Origin: Mycobacterium sp. 852002-51961_SCH5331710
Lineage (GTDB): Bacteria > Actinomycetota > Actinomycetes > Mycobacteriales > Mycobacteriaceae
Length of the DNA: 64,000 bases
Direction: 5' to 3'
NCBI RefSeq assembly: GCF_001665535.1
Contig: NZ_LZSQ01000069.1
Location: 120,767 to 184,766 of the forward strand
Below are positions 17,776-28,411 of the stretch, piece after piece. The first letter of the stretch is position 1. Every line of letters begins with the position of its first letter. A program made the position numbers and the translations under genes. The notes below the pieces were generated by a model that worked only from the letters and a program-made list of their open reading frames with translations, was not told the origin of the DNA and did not search any database.

Positions 17776-18450
17776 TCAGCAGCTGAACTTCTCGCCGGTC
17801 TGCGGGGGCGCGGTGGCCGGCTGCAGACATCCGAACGGTTCGATGCCGGCGTCGCTGAACCGGACCGCGGACCGGTAGGCGTAGTTGACGCAGAACAGTC
17901 CGACGGTGTCGGTGCGGCAGCGGTAGTCACCGAAGGACAGGACCTGCCCGTACGGGAGTTCGGGCCCCTCCCCGGCGGTGAACCGGCCGGGATCGCCGTG
18001 CACGGAGCCGACGGTGACGGTGGTGCCGTCGTAATCGACCCAGCCGCCCTTCCACTCGCCGTAGGCGTCGTCCGGCCGCGGCGGCGGGTTGACCAGGTCC
18101 ACCAGGCAGGCCAACGCCCCGTCGGCGTACTGGCTGTCGGTCATACAGCTGGTCTTGCCCGACGGCGTGGTGAATGCGACGTCTTCGCCGAGGTCCGTCG
18201 TCTGCCCGTCACGCGAGGCCGCGTGATACTGGCCGGCGTCGGCGGGTTCGCCGGCCTCCACCCAGGCCATCACATCCCCGATCGGGGCGCCCGGGGCCGG
18301 CGGAGCGGCCGGCTTGGGTTTCGTCGTGGACGTCGTCGGCGAACTCGCCGACGGGGATGGCGGAATCGGTTCGATCCGTTCAGCCTGTCCGCCCGTCGTC
18401 GTCGAACACCCCGCTACCAGCACAGACGCGATCAGCACAGCCATTCGCAT
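17776..18450 (-). CDS. Putative secreted lipoprotein
   Basis: 224 aa from ATG 18450 (MRMAVLIASVLVAGC: a lipoprotein signal with lipobox VAGC). A Ser/Pro/Thr-rich linker (IPPSPSASSPTTSTTKPKP) leads to a domain with Cys pairs in SCMTDSQY...ALACLVD and YRCRTD...LFCVNY, plus a final Cys, suggesting disulfides in an extracytoplasmic protein. I do not recognise the family. Earlier in-frame starts would overlap the divergent carboxylesterase gene. Convergent with ssuD. Confidence 0.72.
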   Translation of the reverse strand: MRMAVLIASVLVAGCSTTTGGQAERIEPIPPSPSASSPTTSTTKPKPAAPPAPGAPIGDVMAWVEAGEPADAGQYHAASRDGQTTDLGEDVAFTTPSGKTSCMTDSQYADGALACLVDLVNPPPRPDDAYGEWKGGWVDYDGTTVTVGSVHGDPGRFTAGEGPELPYGQVLSFGDYRCRTDTVGLFCVNYAYRSAVRFSDAGIEPFGCLQPATAPPQTGEKFSC

Positions 18451-18522
18451 ACGGGCCAGGCTAGCGGGCCGACACGCAATCCCTGGCCAGGCGCGGCGCG
18501 AGTCCATTGCTAACGTCGGGTG

Positions 18523-20031
18523 ATGCACGAACACACCGTCCGCGCGACCATCGCCTCGGGCACGATCGAGGGCTTCACCCGCGATGGCGTGCACCGCTGG
18601 CGTGGGGTTCCCTATGCGCGCCCGCCGGTGGGCCCGCTGCGGCTGCGCGCGCCCCAGCCGGTACAGCCGTGGCGCGGCGTCCGGTACTGCCACGGATACG
18701 GCAACTGTGCGCCTCAGCAACGCATGTACACGATGCTGGCACCGGGCAAGTACCAACCGATGAGCGAGGACTGCCTGACGCTCAACGTGGTGAGCCCGAA
18801 GAAGCGGTTCGACTCCGCGCTGCCGGTCATGGTCTTCATCCACGGCGGCGGCTACTTCATGGGAACGTCGGCCACGCCGATCTACGACGGCGCGGCACTG
18901 GCCCGCAAGGGGTGTGTGTACGTCTCGGTCAACTACCGCCTCGGCGCGCTCGGCTGTCTCGACCTGTCGTCGTTGTCCAACGGGACCTTCACCATCGACG
19001 ACAATCTGTACCTGCGCGATCTGGTGACGGCGCTGCGCTGGGTGCGCGACAACATCGCGGTGTTCGGCGGCGACCCAGACAACGTGACGATTTTCGGTGA
19101 GAGCGCCGGAGCCCACGCCGTGGCCACGCTGCTGGCGGTGCCGGCCGCCAAAGGCCTGTTCGCCAAGGCGATTTCAGAGAGTCCCGCGGCCGGTATGGTG
19201 CGCACGCCGGAGGTGGCCGAGCAGTACGCGACGAGGTTCGCCGAGATGCTGGGCGCGGGGGAGGGCAACGGCGCCGACGCGGTGATGGCGGCTCGGCCGG
19301 CCGAGCTGGTCACCGCGTTCGAACGGCTCATCAAGCAGGGGCAGCGCGAGATGCTCGGCGCCTTCGCGGCCGGGCCGACGAGCGGAACCGATTACCTGCC
19401 ACTGGATCCCGTGGAGGCGATGCGCAGCGGCAAGGCGCACCGGGTCCCGCTCATCGTCGGGACCAACGCCGAGGAGGCCAACCTCTTCGGCCGTTTCCTC
19501 AAGCTGCTGCCGATGTCCGAACCGATGATCGAGCGGCTGCTCGCCGAGGCGGAACCCGAAGAGCGGGAACGCATCACCGCGGCGTATCCCGGTTACCCCG
19601 ACCAGAAGGCATGCGTCCAGTTCGGCGGCGATTTCGCATTCGGCTCGGCCGCCTGGCAGATCGCCGAGGCGCACAGCCGCCACGCTCCGACCCACCTGTA
19701 TCGCTACGACTACGCACCGCGCTCGTTGCGGTTGGCGGGACTGGGCGCCACACACGCCACCGAACTGCTGGCGGTCTTCGACGTGTACCGCAGCCGGTTC
19801 GGGCGCCTGCTCACAGCGGTCGGGGACCGGCGAAAGGCCCTGCGTGTCAGCGATGACATCCAGCGCCGCTGGCGCGAATTCGCCCGTACCGGCGTCCCCG
19901 GCGACGACTGGCCCGCCTACACCAGCGCCGACCGTGCCGTGCGAGTCTTCGATCACCGCCCGCGAATCGAGTTCGACCCGCACGCCGCCCGCAGGGAGGC
20001 GTGGGAGGGCTTCTCGCTGGTCTCGCGATAA
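18523..20031 (+). CDS. Carboxylesterase type B family protein
   Basis: 502 aa from ATG 18523 (GTG 18520 also possible). The alpha/beta hydrolase nucleophile is Ser194 in FGESAGAHA; the oxyanion-hole block is FIHGGGYFMG. It has the type-B N-terminus GFTRDGVHRWRGVPYARPPVG. No signal peptide. It should hydrolyse carboxylic esters or amides of unknown nature. Divergent from the lipoprotein gene, and followed after 41 bases by the kinase-like fusion. Confidence 0.88.
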   Translation: MHEHTVRATIASGTIEGFTRDGVHRWRGVPYARPPVGPLRLRAPQPVQPWRGVRYCHGYGNCAPQQRMYTMLAPGKYQPMSEDCLTLNVVSPKKRFDSALPVMVFIHGGGYFMGTSATPIYDGAALARKGCVYVSVNYRLGALGCLDLSSLSNGTFTIDDNLYLRDLVTALRWVRDNIAVFGGDPDNVTIFGESAGAHAVATLLAVPAAKGLFAKAISESPAAGMVRTPEVAEQYATRFAEMLGAGEGNGADAVMAARPAELVTAFERLIKQGQREMLGAFAAGPTSGTDYLPLDPVEAMRSGKAHRVPLIVGTNAEEANLFGRFLKLLPMSEPMIERLLAEAEPEERERITAAYPGYPDQKACVQFGGDFAFGSAAWQIAEAHSRHAPTHLYRYDYAPRSLRLAGLGATHATELLAVFDVYRSRFGRLLTAVGDRRKALRVSDDIQRRWREFARTGVPGDDWPAYTSADRAVRVFDHRPRIEFDPHAARREAWEGFSLVSR

Positions 20032-20054
20032 CGGTGGCGCCGCCACCCGAACAG

Positions 20055-20070
20055 GTCACATGGAGGTGAC
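20055..20070 (+). promoter_or_regulatory. Inverted repeat covering the ribosome site of the kinase-like gene
   Basis: GTCAC-atggag-GTGAC, ending two bases before the GTG start at 20073. The GGAGG ribosome site (20062-20066) sits in the loop and right arm. Another perfect inverted repeat, GGTGGC-gcc-GCCACC, is at 20033-20047 just after the esterase stop. Confidence 0.4.
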
Positions 20071-20072
20071 AA

Positions 20073-22028
20073 GTGCCCACCATCAACGTCGTGGAGCGCC
20101 CCGCAGAACTGAGCGCCGAGTGGCTGACGTCAACGGTCGGCTCACCGGTCGCGGACTTCTCGTACGAGCGCATCGGCACGGGGCAGATGAGCGAGTGCTA
20201 CCGCGTCGCGCTGACGTACGCGGCTGAGGGCTCCGGTCCCGCGACGGTCGTGCTCAAGGTGGCCGCCAGCGATCCGGTGAGCAGGCAGACCGGGCTGGCG
20301 CTGGGCCTCTACGAGCGCGAGGTGCGGTTCTACACCGACATCGCGCCGCGGATCGGGGGACCGGTGGCGCCGTGCTTCTCCTCGGGGTTCAATCCCGAGA
20401 CCGGTGCCTTTCATCTTCTGCTCGGCGACGCCGGACCCGCGATCGTCGGCGACGAAATCCGCGGCGCCTCAGCCGAACAGGCCATGCTGGCGCTGTCCGA
20501 GCTGGGCCGGCTGCACGGACCGCTGCTCGGCGATCCCGCGGCCGCCAGCGCCGAGTGGCTCAACCGTGAGGCGCCGGTCAACCAGGCGTTGATCGCCGGG
20601 CTGTATGCGGGGTTCGCCGAACGCTATGCCGACAGGATCGCGCCTGCGCACCGTGAGGTGTGCGAGCGGCTGATCGACGCATTCGACGCCTACATCGCCG
20701 CCGAGTCCGCACCCGACCGGGTCAAAGGACTGGTGCACGGCGACTACCGCCTGGACAACATGCTGTTCGGACAACCCGGCGCCGACCGCCCGCTGACCGT
20801 GGTCGATTGGCAGACGGTCACCTGGGGACCGGCGATGACCGACGTCGCGTACTTTCTCGGCTGCGCGCTGCCCGTCGAGGTACGTCGCGAGCACTACGAG
20901 GCGCTGCTGTCCGCCTACCACTCGGCGCTCGGTCCCGATGCCCCGATCACCATCGACGATGTCCGAGACGGGGTGCGCAGACAGACGTTCGGCGGGGTGA
21001 TGATGGCGATCATCTCGTCGATGCTCGTGGAGCGCACCGAGCGCGGCGACGAGATGTTCATGACGATGCTGCACCGCCACTGCGAGCATGTGCTCGACGT
21101 CGATGCACTGGCCACCCTGCCGGAACCCGTTACGCCCGAACCCCTTACGCCGACTGCCGACGACGAAGGCGACCATCCGCCCGGTGACGAACCGCTGTGG
21201 AACGAGAGCTGGTACTACGACTTCGTCGACCTCGAGCAGGAGATCGGCGGATGGGTGCGTCTCGGCCTGTACCCGAACCTGCACAAATCGTGGATCAACG
21301 GCCTGGTGTGCGGGCCGGGCATCCCGACCTACGCACTGCTCGATTTCGAAGGCACCGGCGACATCGAGTTGATCCTCACGGCCACCGAACCGCTCAAGAC
21401 CTATCGCGTCACGATGCGGGGCCGCGGTGAGGCGTACGACGATCCGGCGGCGCTGCTGCGCAACGAATCCGGGCGGCCCGTCGACGTGTCGATGGAACTC
21501 GAGTACACGACCGCGGGCGCGCCGTATCTGTACCGGATCACGCCGCGTTACGAGATCCCGTGCACGGTGTCGGGCACCGTGTCCGTCGACGGCCGCGAGT
21601 TCACGTTCACCAACGTCCCGGGCCAGCGTGACCACTCCTGGGGTGTGCGCGACTGGTGGGCGATGGACTGGGTGTGGAGCGCGTTGCACCTCGACGACGG
21701 CACCCGCCTGCACGGCGTCGACATCCGCATTCCGGGCGCCCCGCCGCTCGGCATCGGGTATGTGCAATCGGCGGGTGAACCGCTGATCGAACTGCAGGCC
21801 GTCACCGCGCGAGAGACGTTTGCCGACAACGCGTTACCCGTCGAGACGACGCTGACGCTCACGCCCGGCGACGTGACCGTCACCGCCGAGGTGCGTGGCC
21901 ATGCGCCTGTGCTGCTGGTGTCGCCCGACGGCCGCATCAGTCACTTTCCCCGCGCCTGGGCGACGGTCACCACGCCCGACGGCCGCAAGGGCGTGGGCTG
22001 GCTGGAGTGGAACCGCAACCAGGGCTAG
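20073..22028 (+). CDS. Aminoglycoside-phosphotransferase-like kinase fused to a CrtC/DUF7064-like domain
   Basis: 651 aa, GTG start. Residues 1-350 form an APH/choline-kinase-like domain: the catalytic HGDYRLDN has His222, Asp224 and Asn229, and VVDWQTV gives the metal-binding Asp. Residues about 375-651 form a separate beta-rich domain ([40 protein letters not shown]) of the kind found with hydroxyneurosporene-synthase/DUF7064-type proteins. The linker is Pro/Asp-rich ([20 protein letters not shown]). Substrate unknown: the kinase family also phosphorylates hydroxylated lipids and antibiotics. Its stop codon overlaps the convergent YnfA-like stop. Confidence 0.75.
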   Translation: MPTINVVERPAELSAEWLTSTVGSPVADFSYERIGTGQMSECYRVALTYAAEGSGPATVVLKVAASDPVSRQTGLALGLYEREVRFYTDIAPRIGGPVAPCFSSGFNPETGAFHLLLGDAGPAIVGDEIRGASAEQAMLALSELGRLHGPLLGDPAAASAEWLNREAPVNQALIAGLYAGFAERYADRIAPAHREVCERLIDAFDAYIAAESAPDRVKGLVHGDYRLDNMLFGQPGADRPLTVVDWQTVTWGPAMTDVAYFLGCALPVEVRREHYEALLSAYHSALGPDAPITIDDVRDGVRRQTFGGVMMAIISSMLVERTERGDEMFMTMLHRHCEHVLDVDALATLPEPVTPEPLTPTADDEGDHPPGDEPLWNESWYYDFVDLEQEIGGWVRLGLYPNLHKSWINGLVCGPGIPTYALLDFEGTGDIELILTATEPLKTYRVTMRGRGEAYDDPAALLRNESGRPVDVSMELEYTTAGAPYLYRITPRYEIPCTVSGTVSVDGREFTFTNVPGQRDHSWGVRDWWAMDWVWSALHLDDGTRLHGVDIRIPGAPPLGIGYVQSAGEPLIELQAVTARETFADNALPVETTLTLTPGDVTVTAEVRGHAPVLLVSPDGRISHFPRAWATVTTPDGRKGVGWLEWNRNQG

Positions 22029-22351
22029 CGCGGGGCGTACATGATCAGCCCCACGCCGACCAGACAGATCAGCGCGCCCGTGACGTCCCAGCGGTCGGGT
22101 CGAAAGCCGTCGGCGACCATGCCCCAGGCGAGTGATCCGGCGATGAAGACTCCGCCGTACGCCGCCAGCACCCGGCCGAAGTGGGCGTCGGGCTGAAACG
22201 CGGCGACGAAACCGTAAGCGCCGAGGGCCATCACGCCCGCACCGATCCACCACCACCCGCGGTGCTCCCGCACGCCCTGCCACACGAGCCACGCGCCGCC
22301 GATCTCGAGCACCGCGGCAAGGACGAACAGCATCACCGACTTGAGCACCAT
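22025..22351 (-). CDS. YnfA/UPF0060 family membrane protein
   Basis: 108 aa, four predicted helices, starting [20 protein letters not shown]. The conserved [38 protein letters not shown] and WD...GA blocks identify the UPF0060 family of small multidrug-resistance-like inner-membrane proteins. Transport function is presumed by family only. Start at ATG 22351; upstream extension of the frame lies within the next gene. Confidence 0.87.
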   Translation of the reverse strand: MVLKSVMLFVLAAVLEIGGAWLVWQGVREHRGWWWIGAGVMALGAYGFVAAFQPDAHFGRVLAAYGGVFIAGSLAWGMVADGFRPDRWDVTGALICLVGVGLIMYAPR

Positions 22352-22443
22352 CACGTCACTCAGCGTGCCGCGAGCGTGCGCAAAATGCTGGCATGGCGCG
22401 GCGTGTCGTGTGCAAACACGCACGGTCGCGCAACGAAGGGGAG

Positions 22444-23328
22444 CTAGGCGCGGTGGGCGCTGTCGTCGTCGAGATCGTCGCGGTTCAGGCCCATCGGCGT
22501 CGCGGCGGGGACGTCGCCTGCGGCGACCACCTTGCGGGTGATCGGCGTCAATGCGCGGAACAGCGTCTCGATCTCGTCGTCGGTCAGTGCGTCGAGCACC
22601 GGCAGTGCCAACTCGTCGGTGGCGTCCTCGATCCGCTGCTTGAGATCGCGCCCTGCGTCGGTCAGTTCGTCGCCGTCGAGCAACCCGCGGTCCGTGAGCC
22701 GCGATCGGTACGACTCCCACTGCTCGTCGTCGTAGTCGCGGCTGCGCATGATCATCTCCTTGGGCACGCGACCCGCCGCGGCGTGCAGCACGTTGCTCTC
22801 GCGTCCGGAGATGCCGTGGTTGACGAGCACCGCGATATGCCCGTCGCCGCGCTGTTCGCGCAGCAGTGTGGTGGCGTGCCACAGCTTGGCCAACGGCTCG
22901 TCCGGCCATGGCAGCGCGGCGTTGGCCGCGAACAGCGGGCGGCCGTCCAGAGGGGCGTTGCGTGCCGCTTCGGCCAGCAGGTCCGCCGCGGTCGCCACGT
23001 CGTCGCCGTGTCCGACGTCGTACCGCTCGAGCGCCGCGACGGCGGACTGCTGCCGGACACGCAGCGCGTCGGCCGGGGGAGCGACCTCCCATGCTGCCGG
23101 GAGCGCCTTGGCCACGCGATGCGGCGCGAAGTTGTAGAACGCCGCGGTCACCACCTCGGGCGGCACCTGGCCGAGTGGCGCCGACCTGGCGGCGAAGTAG
23201 CCCATCCAAAACCCCTTGTAGCCAAGGTCGTCGAGGGCGGTGCGGGCTTCCGGGGCGAAGTAGGTGACGGCGTGCACGGGTTCGAGTCGATCGAAGAATC
23301 GGCGCGCCAACGTCGGTTGCCTGTCCAC
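22444..23328 (-). CDS. SCO6745-like conserved protein
   Basis: 294 aa, no signal or membrane segment. The start [24 protein letters not shown] and the [18 protein letters not shown] segment resemble the actinobacterial SCO6745 family; the C-terminal half ([22 protein letters not shown]) looks like a winged-helix part. Function unknown; a DNA- or ligand-binding role is inferred from the fold-like pattern only. Followed by the YnfA-like gene after 92 bases. Confidence 0.65.
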   Translation of the reverse strand: MDRQPTLARRFFDRLEPVHAVTYFAPEARTALDDLGYKGFWMGYFAARSAPLGQVPPEVVTAAFYNFAPHRVAKALPAAWEVAPPADALRVRQQSAVAALERYDVGHGDDVATAADLLAEAARNAPLDGRPLFAANAALPWPDEPLAKLWHATTLLREQRGDGHIAVLVNHGISGRESNVLHAAAGRVPKEMIMRSRDYDDEQWESYRSRLTDRGLLDGDELTDAGRDLKQRIEDATDELALPVLDALTDDEIETLFRALTPITRKVVAAGDVPAATPMGLNRDDLDDDSAHRA

Positions 23329-23377
23329 GTCGGCAGTTAACCACTCACACCTGGACGCGCTCGCCGGGGTCCCGGTG

Positions 23378-24088
23378 TCAGCCGGGGGTGTCCGCCGACA
23401 CCGCCGAACTGGCCTCGTCGATGATGGCCCGCATTGCCTGTTCGGCTGCCGCCTCGTCGCGCATCCGGATCGCGCGTGCCACCTCGTCGTGCAGATTGAT
23501 CGCCGCCGGATTCGGCGTCCTGGGCATCATCGCGTGATGTGTTCGCCCGGTGAGCACCTCGGCGACCACGCCGTTGAGCGCGCGGAACATCTCGTTGCCG
23601 CTGGCCTCGAGCATCGTGCGGTGAAAGAGCTTGTCGGCCTCGAGATAGGCCTCGAGGTCCCCGGCCCGCCCGTGCACGACCATGTCCGAGACGGCGGCCG
23701 CCATGATGCGGCACTGGTCCGGATCAGCCCGCCGCGCGGCCAGCGCCGCCGCAGCGGGCTCGAAACCCCGCCGAAGTTCGGAGAGCGAGACCAGCTGCGC
23801 CGCTCGGTCGCCGGATTCCAACCGCCAACGAATCAGCATGGGGTCGAACACATTCCACTTCTCCGCGGGTTGAACCGTGATGCCGACCCGGCGTCGCGAT
23901 TCGACCATGCCCATCGACTCGAGCACCCGGATGGCCTCGCGTGCAACGCTGCGCGACAACCCGTGTCGCGCGCTGACACCGTCCAGCGTCAGCACCTGCC
24001 CGGCGGGATACTCGCCGGAGACGATCGCCGTGCCGAGCGAGTTCAGCAGATTGCCGTGCAGCGCGCCGACGATTGGTTGAGACGCCAC
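23378..24088 (-). CDS. FadR-subfamily GntR transcriptional regulator (gluconate)
   Basis: 236 aa. Residues about 10-75 form the GntR winged helix (LTLDGVSARHGLSRSVAREAIRVLESMGMVESRRRVG), and residues 90-225 an all-helical FCD ligand domain with metal-ligand-like His residues (DKLFHRTML; NLHDEVARAI). It is divergent from gntK-gntP, so it most likely represses them and responds to gluconate or 6-phosphogluconate. A palindrome at 24107-24122 lies in the shared promoter region, 19 bases from this start. Confidence 0.88.
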   Translation of the reverse strand: MASQPIVGALHGNLLNSLGTAIVSGEYPAGQVLTLDGVSARHGLSRSVAREAIRVLESMGMVESRRRVGITVQPAEKWNVFDPMLIRWRLESGDRAAQLVSLSELRRGFEPAAAALAARRADPDQCRIMAAAVSDMVVHGRAGDLEAYLEADKLFHRTMLEASGNEMFRALNGVVAEVLTGRTHHAMMPRTPNPAAINLHDEVARAIRMRDEAAAEQAMRAIIDEASSAVSADTPG

Positions 24089-24106
24089 GGATACATCTTT
24101 TCATAC

Positions 24107-24122
24107 GATCGGTAAACCGATC
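24107..24122. promoter_or_regulatory. Candidate operator of the gluconate regulator
   Basis: GATCGGT-aa-ACCGATC: perfect 7-bp arms with a 2-nt spacer between the divergent regulator and gntK. Short spacing, position and AT-rich surroundings fit a FadR-type dimer site. Confidence 0.6.
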
Positions 24123-24212
24123 TAAAGACATATCAATGCGTGATGCTATTGCAATCATATGACTATTACGGCATGCTGTGTGATGCCAAACACAACTGGG
24201 TAGGTGGAGGAA

Positions 24213-24731
24213 ATGGCGTCTCCAATCGTCGTCATGGGCGTTTCGGGCTCGGGCAAGTCGACTGTGGGCGCCGCACTCGCGCAGCGCCTGCGCGTTCCGT
24301 TCGCCGACGCCGACGACTTCCATCCCCCTGCCAACATCGCGAAGATGACCGCCGGTGAAGCGCTCGACGACGACGACCGCTATCCCTGGCTGGAGGCGAT
24401 TGGCGAGTGGCTGGCCGAACACTGCGCAACCGGTGGGGTGATGAGTTGTTCGGCGCTCAAGCGCAAGTACCGCGATCAGTTGCGGCGCCACTGCGCCGAG
24501 ACCGAACTGCTGCATCTGGTCGGCACTCCGGAGATCATCGGCAGGCGGCAAGCCAGCCGTCCCGGACACTTCATGCCGGCATCTCTGCTCGCGTCCCAGT
24601 TCGACACCCTCGAACCGCTGGCCGCCGATGAGCGCGGCGTCGACATCGACGTCGACCAGAGCATCGACGCCATCGTCGAGGCCTACGTATCCGCAACGGG
24701 TTCGAACTCGACCGACCGGCAAGACGCGTGA
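24213..24731 (+). CDS. gntK: Gluconokinase
   Basis: 172 aa from ATG 24213 (GTG 24204 would add three residues; GGAGG lies close to the ATG, so either is possible). Walker A GVSGSGKST at the N-terminus, and the DADDFHPPANIAKMTAGEALDDDDRYPWL block is diagnostic of GntK. It phosphorylates gluconate to 6-phosphogluconate for the pentose-phosphate pathway. Followed after 85 bases by the permease. Confidence 0.93.
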   Translation: MASPIVVMGVSGSGKSTVGAALAQRLRVPFADADDFHPPANIAKMTAGEALDDDDRYPWLEAIGEWLAEHCATGGVMSCSALKRKYRDQLRRHCAETELLHLVGTPEIIGRRQASRPGHFMPASLLASQFDTLEPLAADERGVDIDVDQSIDAIVEAYVSATGSNSTDRQDA

Positions 24732-24816
24732 CCGCCGCACCGGTCGGGCCACATCCGTTGCCGCCACACGGCGTAACAGCTAGATACACCCGGAAACACG
24801 CACGGTCGGAGGCCTG

Positions 24817-26250
<1,434 letters not shown>

Positions 26251-26253
<3 letters not shown>

Positions 26254-26269
26254 CCCTCGTTGCGGGTCA
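26251..26269. terminator. Hairpin between convergent gntP and RDD genes
   Basis: TGACCC-tcgttgc-GGGTCA: perfect 6-bp stem with a 7-nt loop, beginning at the gntP stop codon itself and lying 17 bases from the end of the convergent gene. No strong T tract, as usual in mycobacteria; it could serve both directions. Confidence 0.45.
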
Positions 26270-26286
26270 ACGGCATTCGCGTGTGG

Positions 26287-26769
26287 TCAGCCCTTGACGA
26301 CTTGCGTACCGCCTGCGAGTTCGTCGTGCTTGCCCTGCTTGGTTGCGCTGCCGCTGATGGTCACGGCGATGACGATGATCGCGATGACACCGAGCAACCC
26401 GCCGACGAACGGAATGATCGGTAGCAACGTCCAGGAGTTGCGTATGGCCGCCTGCGCGGCCGTCGGCTTGGGCGCACCGCCCGGTCCGCGCACGCTCAGG
26501 CCGAGCAACTTCTTACCCGGAGTCGAGCCCATGCCCGCCTCGAAGGCCAAGAAGTAAACGAACATCAGACCGCCGGTGAAGAACCCGGTGACCATGATGT
26601 TGGAGGCGCTGTCGGTGACGAACGCGAGCAGCCAGCTCACGATCCCGACGAGGATGCCGTCGATGATTCGGGCGAGCCAGCGCAGGAGCAGGCCGCCCGG
26701 TTGTCCGCCCGCGGCGGGATAGCCGCCGCCGTACTGCCCAGGCTGTGATCCGAGATTTCCGCTAGTCAT
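26287..26769 (-). CDS. RDD family membrane protein
   Basis: 160 aa from ATG 26769. A short Gly/Gln/Pro-rich head (GSQPGQYGGGYPAAGGQPGG) is followed by the RDD domain: RWLARIIDG with the conserved Arg and Asp, two helices, then GSTPGKKLLGLSVRG. Usually three membrane helices. Function unknown; some RDD proteins act in ion or metabolite transport. The frame stays open upstream through the DoxX-like gene, but those codons are shadow. Confidence 0.85.
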   Translation of the reverse strand: MTSGNLGSQPGQYGGGYPAAGGQPGGLLLRWLARIIDGILVGIVSWLLAFVTDSASNIMVTGFFTGGLMFVYFLAFEAGMGSTPGKKLLGLSVRGPGGAPKPTAAQAAIRNSWTLLPIIPFVGGLLGVIAIIVIAVTISGSATKQGKHDELAGGTQVVKG

Positions 26770-26830
26770 CCGAGTCAATGTACCGGCGACCTCGCGGATC
26801 AGGGCCGCTTTCGCACGCTCCGCAGGGAGG

Positions 26831-27772
26831 TCAGCGGAGCTTGCGCTGCTGGCGCTTTGCCTGCTTGCGAGCCTGCTTGCGCGCGGTCTCGGCCTGTTTG
26901 CGAGCGGTGTCGGCCTGCTTGCGCGCGGTCTCGGCCAACTCCGCGGCACGGCCGCGCGCCGTCTCGGCCAACTCGGGAGCACGGTCGCGCGCGACATCGG
27001 CCCACTCCGAACCCCGTTCGCGCGCGACGTCGGCGAACACCGCTCCGCGTTTGCGCGCCACCTCGGCGAGCTCGGGTCCGCGTTCGCGGGCGACGTCAAC
27101 GAGTTCCGCGCTGCGCTTGCGCGCCAGCTCGGCGAATTCGGGCGCGCGTTCGCGGGCGACGTCGGCGAATTCGGCGCCGCGTTCGAGTGCGACGTTGGCC
27201 AACTCGCGGCCCCGCTCGGCGCCCACATGCAGGCCATGGCCCACCTTATCGGCGAACTCGCTGTCGGAGAGCGCGCCGCCCGCGGCCGCGCCGACCGGCA
27301 GCGCCGCCGTGACCGCTTCGGAGACCTTGTGCGCCGCGCGCCGGCCACGCCAACCGAGCGAAGGTTTGCCCTCGGTATCGACCGCCGCGATGATCAGCCC
27401 ACCGATGAGGCTCACGTCGGTGATGAATGCACGCCGCTCGTCGGCCTTGCGCTGGGGATCTGTCTCACTCCAGAACGTATGTCCGCCAAGGCTCCCCGGC
27501 ACCACGCTCAACGCGAGCGCCGCGGAGGCGAGCCGTGGGAGTTTGCCGGTCGCGAGCAGCAGACCACCGCCGATCTGGACGGCGGCCGTCGCGCGGGCGA
27601 CGGTTTCGGCGTTTGTCGGAACGTTCGTCCCGACCGGATCGGGCAGCTTGCTGAGCCCCTCGAGGGTCGGGCGTGCGGCGTCGGCCGCCGGTTTCGGGCT
27701 ACGAAGGGCCTCCACACCTCTGGCGATGAAGGCTGCTGAGAGCATCGGGCGCGCGATACGGCGAATCAACAT
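26831..27772 (-). CDS. DoxX-like membrane protein with a C-terminal 11-residue repeat tail
   Basis: 313 aa from ATG 27772 (27805 is an alternative). Residues 1-170 resemble a DoxX family membrane protein (MLIRRIARPMLSAAFIARGVEALRSP is cut here: the start is LIRRIARPMLSAAFIARG; later ATAAVQIGGGLLLATGKLPR and ITDVSLIGGLIIAA). After a short linker come nine consecutive 11-residue units of the type GAEFADVARER, then two heptads (ADTARKQ, AETARKQ) and a basic Lys/Arg/Gln end. The tail should be a long amphipathic helix, charged on both ends of each unit, suited to lie on a membrane or form a coiled coil. The membrane domain may act in redox or stress response by family. Confidence 0.78.
   Translation of the reverse strand: MLIRRIARPMLSAAFIARGVEALRSPKPAADAARPTLEGLSKLPDPVGTNVPTNAETVARATAAVQIGGGLLLATGKLPRLASAALALSVVPGSLGGHTFWSETDPQRKADERRAFITDVSLIGGLIIAAVDTEGKPSLGWRGRRAAHKVSEAVTAALPVGAAAGGALSDSEFADKVGHGLHVGAERGRELANVALERGAEFADVARERAPEFAELARKRSAELVDVARERGPELAEVARKRGAVFADVARERGSEWADVARDRAPELAETARGRAAELAETARKQADTARKQAETARKQARKQAKRQQRKLR
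26834..27211 (-). repeat. Tandem 33-bp coding repeats (nine units) plus two 21-bp units
   Basis: 27211-26915 encodes nine 11-residue units with consensus (G/A)xEhA(D/E)hARxR, h hydrophobic; 26914-26834 encodes two 7-residue units and the basic tail. Units differ at the DNA level, so this is an old protein repeat, not a fresh satellite. Confidence 0.85.
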
Positions 27773-27808
27773 GGCTCGGGAGTTCCCAGGCGTATCGGGA
27801 CGCAAACG

Positions 27809-28315
27809 TCAATTGGACGCGTCGCGAGGAGTCCGGTGCCGCAGCGGCATGATGTACCAGAACCCGACGAGCGCGATCAGCACGACGCTGCAGGCAATCC
27901 ACGCCGCAGTCCGGTCGGCGACGGCGTCGAAGATGATCGTCGCGACGCCGGAGAGCGCGACGCCGAGCAGCAGCGTGCCCGTGATCGCGAAGGCGTGCGC
28001 GGTTGCCACCAACGTCTCCATGCGGTGCCGCCGGAACAGCAGCCGGTGCATGCTGACCGGAGCGATCAGCAATATCGTCGCGCCTATGGAGCAGGCCACC
28101 GTCACGAGATAGACCGTGCGCATGACCTCGTCCAGCTCGGAGAAGTGATCGCTGAACGGCAGGATCAGCAGAAAACCGGTGAGCAGCTGCACGCCCGTCT
28201 GCGCGACCCGAAGTTCCTGCAACAGGCTCGACCAATTGCGGTCCAGCCGTTGGGCTTCCGTCTCGCGGCGCCGGTAGCCCTCCGGACCGTCGGGATCGGG
28301 TCGCTCGAAGTCCAC
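27809..28315 (-). CDS. DUF6328-like membrane protein
   Basis: 168 aa. An acidic/basic N-terminus with WSSLLQELRVAQTGVQLLTGFLLILPF is followed by four hydrophobic helices; the RVAQTGVQ...LPFSDHF pattern is that of actinobacterial DUF6328 proteins. Inner-membrane, function unknown. Divergent from xylB and 36 bases before the DoxX-like gene, with which it may be co-transcribed. Confidence 0.75.
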   Translation of the reverse strand: MDFERPDPDGPEGYRRRETEAQRLDRNWSSLLQELRVAQTGVQLLTGFLLILPFSDHFSELDEVMRTVYLVTVACSIGATILLIAPVSMHRLLFRRHRMETLVATAHAFAITGTLLLGVALSGVATIIFDAVADRTAAWIACSVVLIALVGFWYIMPLRHRTPRDASN

Positions 28316-28411
28316 ATCTGATTCTGGCAGCCGCTCGGTTGGCCGGTCGACCGAATGACGGTTTCCGGCCGACCGGCTGGTGGCAGTGGGCGCCGGAGTA
28401 GGTTGGCGAGG

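Noticed and set aside
17776..19116. Longer version of the lipoprotein gene reaching 19116
   Set aside because: The extension overlaps the carboxylesterase and would bury the lipoprotein signal peptide inside the protein; ATG 18450 places the signal at the N-terminus.
26834..27211. CRISPR or non-coding tandem repeat
   Set aside because: The 33-base periodicity is entirely explained by in-frame 11-residue protein repeats, without identical repeats and unique spacers.
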